Source: Clostridia bacterium
GTDB taxonomy: Bacteria > Bacillota > Clostridia > Lachnospirales > Lachnospiraceae
NCBI GenBank assembly: GCA_910574835.1
Contig: CAJTDE010000008.1
Span: 1 to 64,000 of the forward strand
Length of the DNA stretch: 64,000 nucleotides
Reading direction: 5' to 3'
Made by a program: the position numbers and the translations under genes. Positions within the stretch are counted from its first letter, which is position 1; the number at the start of each line of letters is the position of its first letter. A model generated the notes under the pieces. It ran no database searches. It worked only from the letters and a program-made list of their open reading frames with translations, and was not told where the DNA came from. Shown one piece after another: positions 43,724 through 52,257 of this stretch.

Positions 43724-44815
43724 ATGAAAATTATGGCAAACCGTATGGATCGGGGATTTTTCCGATACCAAAAAGAATTTGAAGATAAAGCGCTTGAAGT
43801 ACTGCGTTCCGGCTGGTATGTGCTGGGAAATGAAGTAAAAAATTTTGAGGAAGAGTTCGCGGCCTATACGGGCGGCGGTTACTGTGTGGGCTTGGCAAGC
43901 GGTCTGGATGCGCTCTGGATTGCTTTTCGGGTTCTTGGGATCGGCCCCGGAGATGAGGTGATTGTCCAGGGGAATACTTATATTGCAAGTGTCATGGGAA
44001 TTACGATGAACGGGGCGACTCCTGTTTTTGTTGAGCCGGATGAATACTTTAATATAGATACGGCGAAAATTGAAGAGAAGATTACAGAGCGCACCAAAGC
44101 GATTCTGGTGGTGCATTTATATGGTCAGGCGTCTAAGATGGATACTGTCGCGGAGTTGGCGGAGAAATATAATCTTAGGCTGGTAGAGGACTGCGCCCAG
44201 TCTCATGGAGCTTGCTTTCAGGGCCGGATGACAGGAACCTTTGGAGATGTGGGCTGCTTTTCTTTTTATCCGTCCAAGAATATCGGAGCCTTTGGAGACG
44301 GGGGAGCCGTGGTAGTAAAGGATAAAAAGCTGGCGGAGGATTTTCGAATCTTCCGGAACTATGGAAGTGAGAAACGCTATTACAACAAGCTTGTAGGGGC
44401 AAATTCACGGTTAGATGAGCTGCAGGCCGGTCTTTTGCGCATCCGTCTTAAGCATGTACGGGAGTGTGAGGAGGAGCGCTGCAGGATAGCAAAAAGATAT
44501 CTTGATGAGGTTAAAAACCCGAAGCTTAAGCTTCCCCAAGTGCGTGCGGGGGCAACGGCTGTGTGGCATCAGTTTGTAATCCGCTCCTCCGTGCGGGAAG
44601 AATTGATCTCTTATTTGAATGAGCGGGAGATTGGAACTATTATTCATTATCCCATTCCTCCCCATTTGTCAGAAGCCTATGGGTATCTGGGCTGCCAAAA
44701 AGGGGCTTTTCCGATAACAGAGCGGTATGCGGATGAGGTATTGTCCCTGCCTATGTACAATGGGATGACGGACGAGGAACAGACTTTTGTGATTGAGGCA
44801 TTGAATCAGTTTTAG
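43724..44815 (+). CDS. DegT/DnrJ/EryC1/StrS sugar aminotransferase
   Basis: A 363-residue PLP enzyme that aminates a nucleotide-linked keto sugar. It shows GLASGLDALWIAFRVLGIGPGDEVIVQ, VEDCAQSHGA (PLP Asp) and FSFYPSKNIGAFGDGGA with Lys185. The adjacent FdtA-like ketoisomerase indicates a 3-keto substrate, so the product should be dTDP-3-amino-3,6-dideoxy-hexose (FdtB or QdtB type). Which epimer is formed cannot be decided from sequence. The start is ATG 43724. Confidence 0.85.
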   Translation: MKIMANRMDRGFFRYQKEFEDKALEVLRSGWYVLGNEVKNFEEEFAAYTGGGYCVGLASGLDALWIAFRVLGIGPGDEVIVQGNTYIASVMGITMNGATPVFVEPDEYFNIDTAKIEEKITERTKAILVVHLYGQASKMDTVAELAEKYNLRLVEDCAQSHGACFQGRMTGTFGDVGCFSFYPSKNIGAFGDGGAVVVKDKKLAEDFRIFRNYGSEKRYYNKLVGANSRLDELQAGLLRIRLKHVRECEEERCRIAKRYLDEVKNPKLKLPQVRAGATAVWHQFVIRSSVREELISYLNEREIGTIIHYPIPPHLSEAYGYLGCQKGAFPITERYADEVLSLPMYNGMTDEEQTFVIEALNQF

Positions 44816-44847
44816 GAGTTTAGGAGTGCTGCATTAGGAGGCAGGGC

Positions 44848-45270
44848 ATGAATATTAAAGATCAGTATAAGATTTTGGAGTTCGGTGATCTGGGAGACGA
44901 GCGGGGCAACTTGGTCGTAGTGGAGGGAGCCAGGGATATTCCCTTTGAGATCAAGCGTGTATTCTATATATATGGTTCCGACAGCGAGGTTGTTCGGGGA
45001 CAGCATGCCAATCGAAAGGCCGAATTTGTTTTGATTAACGTAAGCGGCACGAGTAAGGTTCGTGTGGACAATGGATTTGAAGAGACGATTATTGAGCTGA
45101 ACCGTCCCAGAATGGGGCTTTATCTCCCGACCATGATCTGGAAGGACATGTATGATTTCAGTGAAGATTCCGTGCTGCTTGTTTTGAGTAATATTCATTA
45201 CGATGGGACGGAGTATATTCGTGATTACGATGAATATTTAAAAGAAGTGGGAGGAACTAAGATTAAATGA
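44848..45270 (+). CDS. FdtA/QdtA-like dTDP-4-oxo-6-deoxyglucose 3,4-ketoisomerase (WxcM-like)
   Basis: A 140-residue cupin. GDERGNLVVVEG and the RGQHANRKAEF block (residues 50-60) match the family signature RGxHAH, but the second His is Asn; whether this matters depends on the subfamily. The protein isomerises dTDP-4-keto-6-deoxyglucose to the 3-keto sugar that the DegT aminotransferase just upstream aminates. AGGAGG precedes ATG, and the stop overlaps the next GT start by ATGA. Confidence 0.78.
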   Translation: MNIKDQYKILEFGDLGDERGNLVVVEGARDIPFEIKRVFYIYGSDSEVVRGQHANRKAEFVLINVSGTSKVRVDNGFEETIIELNRPRMGLYLPTMIWKDMYDFSEDSVLLVLSNIHYDGTEYIRDYDEYLKEVGGTKIK

Positions 45271-46202
45271 GCAGGCTTTCGATTATTGTTCCTGTATACT
45301 GGAATTCGGATACGCTGATGCTTCTCTATGAGGATATGAAAGAAAAGATCCTTCATAAACTGGAGGATTATGAGATTGTATTTGTAGATGATGGATCAGG
45401 GGACAATTCCTGGGAGATTATGAATCAGATTCGGGACATGGATGCACACGTGAAGCTTGTTAAGCTGTCACGGAATTTCGGAGAGCATGCGGCTATTCTT
45501 GCAGGGCTTTCCAACTGTACCGGAGATTGTGCGGTGACAAAGCAGGCGGATCTTCAGGAGGACTCGGAACTGATTTTAGATTTGTATGAAAAGTGGAAAG
45601 AGGGCAATAAAGTGGTTTTGGCCGTTCGCTCGGACAGAGACGAGGGAGCGGTTAAGAAGTTTTTTGCCAATCTGTACTATACCCTGATGCGTAAGCTGGT
45701 GATCAAGGACATGCCTAAGGGTGGGTTTGACTGTTATCTGCTGGATCGTCAGGTTATTCAGGTCTTAATGATGCTGGATGAAAAAAATTCGGCCTTGACT
45801 CTTCAGGTTTTATGGGTGGGCTTTAAGAGCGATAAGGTGTATTTCCACAGGAAAGCCCGGGAGATAGGGGAATCCAGATGGACCCTGTCGAAAAAAGTGA
45901 AGCTGGTGCTGGATTCTATGATGAGTTTTTCCTATTTTCCGGTTCGGTTTATGTCCGGTATGGGCGCGTCCTTTGCCTTTATTGCTGTGATTTGGGCGAT
46001 TGTTCTTGTAGCTCAGCGTTTAAGCGGAGTGGAGGATGTGGCAGGATGGACCTCTATGATGGTTCTGATGCTTTTTGGATTCGGGGCAATTATGGTGATG
46101 CTGGGACTTCTGGGAGAATACATTTGGCGTGCCTTAGATGCTTCACGGAATCGTCCCCCGTTTTTGGTTGAGGAGACAAAAGGATTTGACAGCAAGGAAT
46201 GA
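45267..46202 (+). CDS. GtrB-like polyprenyl-phosphate glycosyltransferase (copy 2)
   Basis: A 311-residue GT2 domain with two C-terminal membrane helices: SIIVPVYWNSDTLM, VFVDDGSGDNSW, SRNFGEHAAILAGL, KQADLQEDSELI (metal site reads QADLQ, so the usual first Asp is Gln/Ala shifted) and REIGESRWTLSKKVKL before the helices. Directly coupled to the ketoisomerase, it may load the 3-amino sugar onto undecaprenyl phosphate. A related GT follows. Confidence 0.85.
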   Translation: MSRLSIIVPVYWNSDTLMLLYEDMKEKILHKLEDYEIVFVDDGSGDNSWEIMNQIRDMDAHVKLVKLSRNFGEHAAILAGLSNCTGDCAVTKQADLQEDSELILDLYEKWKEGNKVVLAVRSDRDEGAVKKFFANLYYTLMRKLVIKDMPKGGFDCYLLDRQVIQVLMMLDEKNSALTLQVLWVGFKSDKVYFHRKAREIGESRWTLSKKVKLVLDSMMSFSYFPVRFMSGMGASFAFIAVIWAIVLVAQRLSGVEDVAGWTSMMVLMLFGFGAIMVMLGLLGEYIWRALDASRNRPPFLVEETKGFDSKE

Positions 46203-46248
46203 TCAGGGAGATGGAAGTGTTCGAAGGTTGAAAAAGAGAGAAGCAGAT

Positions 46249-47184
46249 ATGGATAAGATTTCCGTAATTATACCCTGCTACAATGAGCAGGAGGCGATAC
46301 CTATTTTTTATGATGCGATAGTCAAGACCGCACAAGACTTATCGCAGGCAGAAATGGAGTTCTTGTTTGTCAATGACGGCTCTAAGGACGAGAGTTTAAA
46401 AGAGATGAAGGCTTTGGCTGACAGGGACGAACGAGTAAAGTATGTGAGCTTTTCCAGAAATTTTGGAAAAGAAGCAGCCATGTATGCAGGGCTTAGCTAT
46501 GCCTCCGGGGATTATGTGGCGATTATGGACGTAGATTTGCAGGACCCGCCGGGCCTTCTGCCACAGATGTATCAAATCATAACAACAGAGGACTATGACT
46601 GTGTGGCCACCAGACGGGTCACCCGGAAGGGAGAGCCTCCGATCCGTTCGTTTTTTGCAAGGTGCTTTTACAGATTGATGCACAAGCTTTCGAATACTGA
46701 CATTGTAGACGGAGCCAGAGACTACCGGCTTATGACGCGGCAATTTGTGGACGAGCTTTTGAAGCTTGGCGAGTATAATCGTTTTTCAAAAGGACTTTTC
46801 GGCTGGGTAGGCTTTCATACAAAGTGGCTGGAATATGAAAACGTAGAGCGCAGTGCCGGAGAAACAAAATGGTCCTTTTGGAAGCTCTTGATCTACAGTA
46901 TAGAAGGGATAGTCGGCTTTACTACGGTTCCCCTGGTGATGGCGGCTTTTTTGGGAGTCTTTTTCTGTGCGGTAGCCTTTCTGGCGATTTGCTTTATTGT
47001 TGTCCGCACAATTCTCTATGGCGATCCCGTTTCGGGCTGGCCGTCCATGACATGTATCATTGTGTTCCTTGGGGGGATTCAGCTTTTCTGTATGGGGATT
47101 CTGGGGGAATATCTGGCAAAGACTTACATGGAGACAAAACATCGGCCTATTTTTATTTGTAAGGAGACGAATGTTGCTGAATAA
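46249..47184 (+). CDS. GtrB-like polyprenyl-phosphate glycosyltransferase (copy 3)
   Basis: A 311-residue GT2 with the same layout: SVIIPCYNEQEAIPIFYDA, LFVNDGSKDES, SRNFGKEAAMYAGLSYA, IMDVDLQDPPGLL (intact DxD), ERSAGETKWSFWKL and two C-terminal helices ending GEYLAKTYMETKHRPIF. ATG 46249 is chosen since the fold begins there and the upstream open frame overlaps the previous gene. It probably makes a second lipid-linked sugar. Confidence 0.88.
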   Translation: MDKISVIIPCYNEQEAIPIFYDAIVKTAQDLSQAEMEFLFVNDGSKDESLKEMKALADRDERVKYVSFSRNFGKEAAMYAGLSYASGDYVAIMDVDLQDPPGLLPQMYQIITTEDYDCVATRRVTRKGEPPIRSFFARCFYRLMHKLSNTDIVDGARDYRLMTRQFVDELLKLGEYNRFSKGLFGWVGFHTKWLEYENVERSAGETKWSFWKLLIYSIEGIVGFTTVPLVMAAFLGVFFCAVAFLAICFIVVRTILYGDPVSGWPSMTCIIVFLGGIQLFCMGILGEYLAKTYMETKHRPIFICKETNVAE

Positions 47185-48250
47185 AATGAAACCGCTTCCG
47201 ACAGTCTTGACGCTTCTGCTTGTGTCAATGATGCTTTGGAATATCTTCCTTCATATGGAGCTTGAGAAGTATAAGCCTCAGATAGAAGCCTACTTGCCGG
47301 AGGATATCTATGTGGCTGTCGGAAGCACGATAGAGCTTTATGATAATCAGGTGGCATGGACAGGAATCCGGGAAGGATATTCCTTTAACTGGGATTGCCC
47401 GGTAGGTGAAAATCTGGAGGATCGCTTTTCCATTACCGGGAAAGAGGAGCAAATAGGAGAATATCCGCTGATCCTTACAATCTATGATTACAATGTAAAT
47501 AAAATTATGACTCTGGAAAGCACGCTTCATGTGGTGGATCGGGTGCTGGAGGAGGAGTACTCTGTTATGAATATGGGAGACAGTCTGTCCAACGGGAGAG
47601 AATGGTATCGTACCATTTTCTATTTATCCGATGGGCAGATTACATTTACAGGGACCAGAGGGTGGACAAAGTACGGCCATGAGGGGAGGAGCGGATTTTC
47701 CGCAGAGGATTATCTGAATCCTACGGAATACTTGGAAGAAGGCACCAGCGAGGGAATCCATCCTTTTTACGATCCGGTTCAAGAGATGTTTGACTGGAAT
47801 TATTACAAGCTGTATACAGGAAAGAATCCCAATGTAATCCAGATCTTTTTGGGCACAAACGGATTGAAGGATGACCCCTCCGATACTGTCGAAGCTATTG
47901 CGCAGATGATTAAAAATATTCGCAGGCATGATAAAGATATCCCGATTTATCTGGTAAATCCCATCTATTGGGCGGACCAGGAGAAGATTGGGAGCATGGT
48001 GCGTCCGAATGGAACTGCTTTTCTCCAGGGAGAATTTAAAAATCGCTGTGACAGACGCATTATGAAGCTTATGAAGGCGATGGATAAAAAATTCGGACAT
48101 ATGGACGGTGTGACATTGATTCCCTTGGCCTTAATGCATAACAGCCGGGATAATTTTAATTCAGATGATGCGCTGCACCCGGGGGAGGCCGGGGATCAGC
48201 AGTTTGGGGATGTGATGTACAGCGTGTATTGCGGGACATTTGAATCGTAA
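47171..48250 (+). CDS. Membrane-anchored SGNH/GDSL hydrolase-like protein
   Basis: A 359-residue protein with an N-terminal membrane anchor (about residues 8-28), a region of about 100 residues resembling an Ig-like insertion, and an SGNH hydrolase core with GDSLSNGR (GDS at 136-138) and the C-terminal DALHPGEAG (Asp333, His336). It is expected to deacylate or transacylate surface glycans outside the cell. It overlaps the preceding GT by 14 bases. AAGGAG precedes ATG 47171. Confidence 0.82.
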   Translation: MLLNKMKPLPTVLTLLLVSMMLWNIFLHMELEKYKPQIEAYLPEDIYVAVGSTIELYDNQVAWTGIREGYSFNWDCPVGENLEDRFSITGKEEQIGEYPLILTIYDYNVNKIMTLESTLHVVDRVLEEEYSVMNMGDSLSNGREWYRTIFYLSDGQITFTGTRGWTKYGHEGRSGFSAEDYLNPTEYLEEGTSEGIHPFYDPVQEMFDWNYYKLYTGKNPNVIQIFLGTNGLKDDPSDTVEAIAQMIKNIRRHDKDIPIYLVNPIYWADQEKIGSMVRPNGTAFLQGEFKNRCDRRIMKLMKAMDKKFGHMDGVTLIPLALMHNSRDNFNSDDALHPGEAGDQQFGDVMYSVYCGTFES

Positions 48251-48273
48251 TATAACTTATAGTAGGAGAAGCA

Positions 48274-49851
48274 ATGATACGGAGAACATACAAAGCAGCT
48301 ATTACTTTATTTGAAAAATACTATTGGTTCTTTTTTGCCGCCGCCTGCCTGACTCTGGCCTTTTATTGCTTCCGCTGTCTTGATGTGCGGTATGTGGATT
48401 CCTGGGACGAGGCAAGGCATGGAGTCAACGCCTATGAGATGATACAAAACGGAGACTACATCCGCCATACTTATAACTACGAGACAGACGACTGGAACCT
48501 AAAGCCTTCTATCAGTTATTGGGGAATTGTACTTGGCTTTCGCTTGTTTGGGTATGGGGTATTCGGCCTGCGGTTTACCTCGGCTCTGGCATATCTTCTG
48601 ACAGGAATCGTCTGCGGCCTGTTCGCAAAGAGGTACGGCAAGGAGGCGTCCATACTGGTAATGGGCTTTTTCTGTGCCAATACAAGGCCGTTATCCGCTC
48701 ATTTGGCCCGTTCCGGCGATGCGGATGCGTTGTATCTTTTGTTCTTTACCTTTGCTATGCTGGCGATGTTTCAAATACGTAAGAATCATAGATATCTGTA
48801 TGCCTGCGGCCTTTTATTTTCCCTTGCTTTTCTTACAAAAAGCTGGCATGCCGGTATGATCGCGGTGATTGGCGTCCTGTATCTGCTGTTGACGAGAACG
48901 TTTTTTTCCATAAAAGTTAAAGAATGGGGCTTGTTTTTGATTTCCGTATTTGCGCCTCTGCTGGCCTGGTTTGGATGGCGCTATACGAAGGATGGTTTTG
49001 TTTTTTTAGACCAGATGATCAAGGTGGATCTCCTGGCCCGGACAGGCGGCTCCAATTATGAGGGGCATGAATTTCCGTTTTCCTTTTATTATGATACCGT
49101 GTTTGGGCACGAAGCTTATATTTACCGGTGGCTTTTGGTGATTTGTATCCTGGGAATTGGCATGGGACTGTTTGCGATGCTCCGGAGCAGGATGTGGAAA
49201 AGAGCGGCGCTTGAGGAGGGAGTGGGGTATTTCCTTTGGTTTTTTATTCCCTTTTTTGGATTTTCCTGTATTCGGACAAAGCTGATTTGGTACTGCTATC
49301 CCTGTACGATTCCCTTGTTTCTTGCTGCTGCGATTTTTCTCGGTTATGCTCTTCGGGCATCTGTGCCTGCAAAGCCAGGGAGCGAGCAACAGGGAATAGA
49401 GGAGGAAGGGGCGGAAAAAGGCTCTTCAAGCCTCAAGGCCGAACTTTTTGGAGTATGCAGATGGCTTTTTGCTTTTCTGTGTATATTTATGACGGCTTAT
49501 TATATGAGGGGGGCTTATTTTGAAGTAATCCGCGAAGCTCATGGGGACAGCTTCCAGCTCTTTATTCAGGAAAGTGTGGTTCGGGATTCTTCTTATGCAG
49601 GGCAAAAGGCTTATCTTATGGCGCCGACAGAGAATCCGGAAAATCTGGGTTCCTGGGATCAGAATATGTTGTTTTTGGCGGAAATAAACGGTGATTTTCA
49701 TTGCATGGACGGCGGTGTGGAGGGGTTTCTCACAGAGACGGAGCCGGCAGTGCTTTATCTGGATCAGGGACAATATGAGCAGCATACGGAGCGGCTTGCA
49801 GGCATGAAGGTGCTGCATCGGAATGAGGGATACTTGCTTTTGGGAAACTAG
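48274..49851 (+). CDS. GT39/ArnT-like membrane glycosyltransferase
   Basis: A 525-residue multispanning protein. VDSWDEARHGVNAYEMIQNG (first loop with the acidic DEARH site) and TDDWNLKPSISYWGIVLGF match the ArnT/protein-mannosyltransferase family. About 11 membrane segments and a small C-terminal extracellular domain. It should transfer a sugar from undecaprenyl phosphate to an external acceptor and is a good candidate user of the product of the adjacent GtrB-like enzymes. Its TAG stop shares the palindrome CTAG with the convergent gene. Confidence 0.83.
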   Translation: MIRRTYKAAITLFEKYYWFFFAAACLTLAFYCFRCLDVRYVDSWDEARHGVNAYEMIQNGDYIRHTYNYETDDWNLKPSISYWGIVLGFRLFGYGVFGLRFTSALAYLLTGIVCGLFAKRYGKEASILVMGFFCANTRPLSAHLARSGDADALYLLFFTFAMLAMFQIRKNHRYLYACGLLFSLAFLTKSWHAGMIAVIGVLYLLLTRTFFSIKVKEWGLFLISVFAPLLAWFGWRYTKDGFVFLDQMIKVDLLARTGGSNYEGHEFPFSFYYDTVFGHEAYIYRWLLVICILGIGMGLFAMLRSRMWKRAALEEGVGYFLWFFIPFFGFSCIRTKLIWYCYPCTIPLFLAAAIFLGYALRASVPAKPGSEQQGIEEEGAEKGSSSLKAELFGVCRWLFAFLCIFMTAYYMRGAYFEVIREAHGDSFQLFIQESVVRDSSYAGQKAYLMAPTENPENLGSWDQNMLFLAEINGDFHCMDGGVEGFLTETEPAVLYLDQGQYEQHTERLAGMKVLHRNEGYLLLGN

Positions 49852-52037
49852 CCTTTTTCATTTATGCGCTTCATCAGCGCCGTAATCCCTCCGGCCAGCA
49901 GAAGGAGAACGGCGCTGAGAACCAGATAAAATTTCAAGCTGAAATAAGTGGTGACCTTGTATTCATAGACAGAGAATGCCAGGTCGCCTTTTTCTTGTAT
50001 TTCTTCCCCAATTGTCAGATAGCCATCGGAATACATATCACAATTGCCCGTATTGTAGGAGAGAAATTCCAGGCTGTTTTCACCTTCGATATAACCGGGA
50101 GTAATCTCCAGAGTATAGATTGTAAGCTTATCCGGAATAATCATATCAAGCTCAAATTCATAAGGAATGACGCTTACAACCGTGCCGGACAAAAACCGAT
50201 CATTTTCATAAAGGACGGTCCCATTCTCATCAGTCAATTTTACACGAAAGGCCGACTGATTCGATTCCCCAACCGGATTGACGGCGCGGACGGCGATACG
50301 GTTAAAGGGCTGATCTGCGGCAAAGGTTTGTGTATAAACCTGAGAGTATTCCCTGACATATCCGTCATAGCCGCCGGCATATTGATATTGATCTACACAA
50401 TACTGCCGCTCTTCTATGGGAGTATCCACCAATACCTTTTTTCCTGCAAGCAAAAGAAATAAAAGCATAAGGGAAGCAAAGCCGTAGTATCTCCACGCTT
50501 TTTGAGATTGCGTACTCCGGAAGCACACATCGGCCAGAGAAGCCATGCTGTCAGCAAGAAGCATAAGGCCCAAAAAGGTAAACCCAATACTATAAAGAGG
50601 GCTTGTCTCCCACAAAATATGAAAAGAGATACCGCCCAAAAGAGTCAATTGGATAACAAAGAGGCGAGGCGGTTCTTTACCTTTTTGAATCCCAAGCAGG
50701 CAGAAGAGAGCGGCAAGCCCGATTGCCAGCATTTGAAAAGCCCGGAAAGCCTGGCTGTAAATGGTGAGAAAACCGCTTTTGCTGCCAAGAAGATATTGAT
50801 AGGGCTTACCGTAGGAAGCAAAGCTGTTTTCTGCTTGATAGCTGTCCGTGCCATCCGCCCAGGTATTGAGAAGCTTGCGGCCGGTAAGGGAAATAAGACC
50901 AATAGGTCCGGCTTCCTGGATACGTTCCATAAGCACCTGCTTATCTGCGGCTATCTTTTCTTTTTTTGTAGGAAAGCTAAAAGTATACAGCTCGTCCGTC
51001 TGATCAAAGGAGCCATCCCAGCGGGCGCCCATCATAACCCAGTGGAGGGCGGGAAAGCCCGTATTTTTATAGTCAAAGTCAACGTAATGATTGACAGCAG
51101 CATTCCAAAAACAAAGAGAGAGAACGGCGGTAAGCAAAAAGGCGGCGCCGGAAGCAAAATATGGCTTGAGGAGCGCCGTAAGGGAAAAGGCGCTTCCGGA
51201 TCTGCGCGAGTTCCAAAATTGTCCCCAAAGCCTCCGCACAGCCAATAGGATCACGGCAATCATAGCAATCATAGCGGTAGCCCGCAGCTTAAAGCCAAGG
51301 ATGAGAATCAGCCCCAGCGCACCGCCCGGAACGATGCGGCGAAGAGGCGTGCGTGCCTTGGTAAGCAAAAGGTACAGATAAAGAATCCCCATAAGACACG
51401 GCATGGATAGGGTGGCAGTGTAAAAATAACCTGCCCATACATAAGAAAGAGGGCAAAGAACGCAAAGGCTAAGATAAAAGACGCCTGTGCGCTGACCTTT
51501 AAGCTCTTTTAAAATCAGATAGCCTAACCAAACGGAGCCTGAGATACAGGCAATATTGATAAGCTGAACCGCAGGCATAAACAGAGCGTTTGGAATACCG
51601 CACTTGGAAAGAAGAAGCAAAAACCAGTAAGTGAGAATGGTAATGGGATAATTGTTCGTATAACGGGCAAAATATCCCGTTTCATAGGTGCCGGAGATGG
51701 TGTGTGTTCTTAACATCTCCACAGCCATATCAAAAACCTTCAGGGGATCGTAGCGCAGCATAGGCTGAATCAGAAATAAAAAGGCAAGCTGACCGATTAG
51801 AAGAACTGCCATACAAACAAAAGCCAATCTCCCCAGAGTTGTTTTGCTTTGCCTCTTTAAAAAATGAAAAATCAGCAGAGAAGCCCCCAGAAGAAAAAAG
51901 AGTGCAAGTGCAATCACCAAAATACGCACAGGCATCACATCCATATGACGAAGCCAGGAGGCGTCCCAGCGGACAAAGGACCAGGCGCCGATATACAGGC
52001 TGAATACGGCAAGTAAGAGAAGTACAAGTGTATACAT
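49848..52037 (-). CDS. Large GT-C-like membrane protein with C-terminal extracellular domain
   Basis: A 729-residue protein with about 12 membrane segments in the first 480 residues, including a GYFARYTNNYPITILTYW stretch and ETGYFARYTNNYP-type first-loop motif of GT-C enzymes, then a beta-rich extracellular domain (about residues 540-690) and a final membrane helix with KRINEKG. I do not recognise a named family. ATG 52037 follows GGAGGA. It is convergent with the ArnT-like gene, sharing the stop palindrome CTAG. Confidence 0.7.
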   Translation of the reverse strand: MYTLVLLLLAVFSLYIGAWSFVRWDASWLRHMDVMPVRILVIALALFFLLGASLLIFHFLKRQSKTTLGRLAFVCMAVLLIGQLAFLFLIQPMLRYDPLKVFDMAVEMLRTHTISGTYETGYFARYTNNYPITILTYWFLLLLSKCGIPNALFMPAVQLINIACISGSVWLGYLILKELKGQRTGVFYLSLCVLCPLSYVWAGYFYTATLSMPCLMGILYLYLLLTKARTPLRRIVPGGALGLILILGFKLRATAMIAMIAVILLAVRRLWGQFWNSRRSGSAFSLTALLKPYFASGAAFLLTAVLSLCFWNAAVNHYVDFDYKNTGFPALHWVMMGARWDGSFDQTDELYTFSFPTKKEKIAADKQVLMERIQEAGPIGLISLTGRKLLNTWADGTDSYQAENSFASYGKPYQYLLGSKSGFLTIYSQAFRAFQMLAIGLAALFCLLGIQKGKEPPRLFVIQLTLLGGISFHILWETSPLYSIGFTFLGLMLLADSMASLADVCFRSTQSQKAWRYYGFASLMLLFLLLAGKKVLVDTPIEERQYCVDQYQYAGGYDGYVREYSQVYTQTFAADQPFNRIAVRAVNPVGESNQSAFRVKLTDENGTVLYENDRFLSGTVVSVIPYEFELDMIIPDKLTIYTLEITPGYIEGENSLEFLSYNTGNCDMYSDGYLTIGEEIQEKGDLAFSVYEYKVTTYFSLKFYLVLSAVLLLLAGGITALMKRINEKG

Positions 52038-52192
52038 AAATCCTCCGAGAGTAATCAGTAATTTTAAGTTTAAGCCCACGTTTATAGGATAGCGTAAAAA
52101 TGTGCGGGGGTCAAGACGCAACAGCATGGGCGGGGCCGGACGGGCAGCAGGTGATTTTTAAAGATAAGTCTCAGATGCGGTAAAATTTTTTC

Positions 52193-52220
52193 TTGTGAAT
52201 TTTCAATTATTTGGTATAAT
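52193..52220 (+). promoter_or_regulatory. Promoter of glmM
   Basis: TTGTGA (52193-52198), a 16-base spacer and TATAAT (52215-52220), 37 bases before the glmM start. Confidence 0.7.
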
Positions 52221-52257
52221 GATTGAGGTAGGCAAATGCATAAAGAAGGAGTAAATT

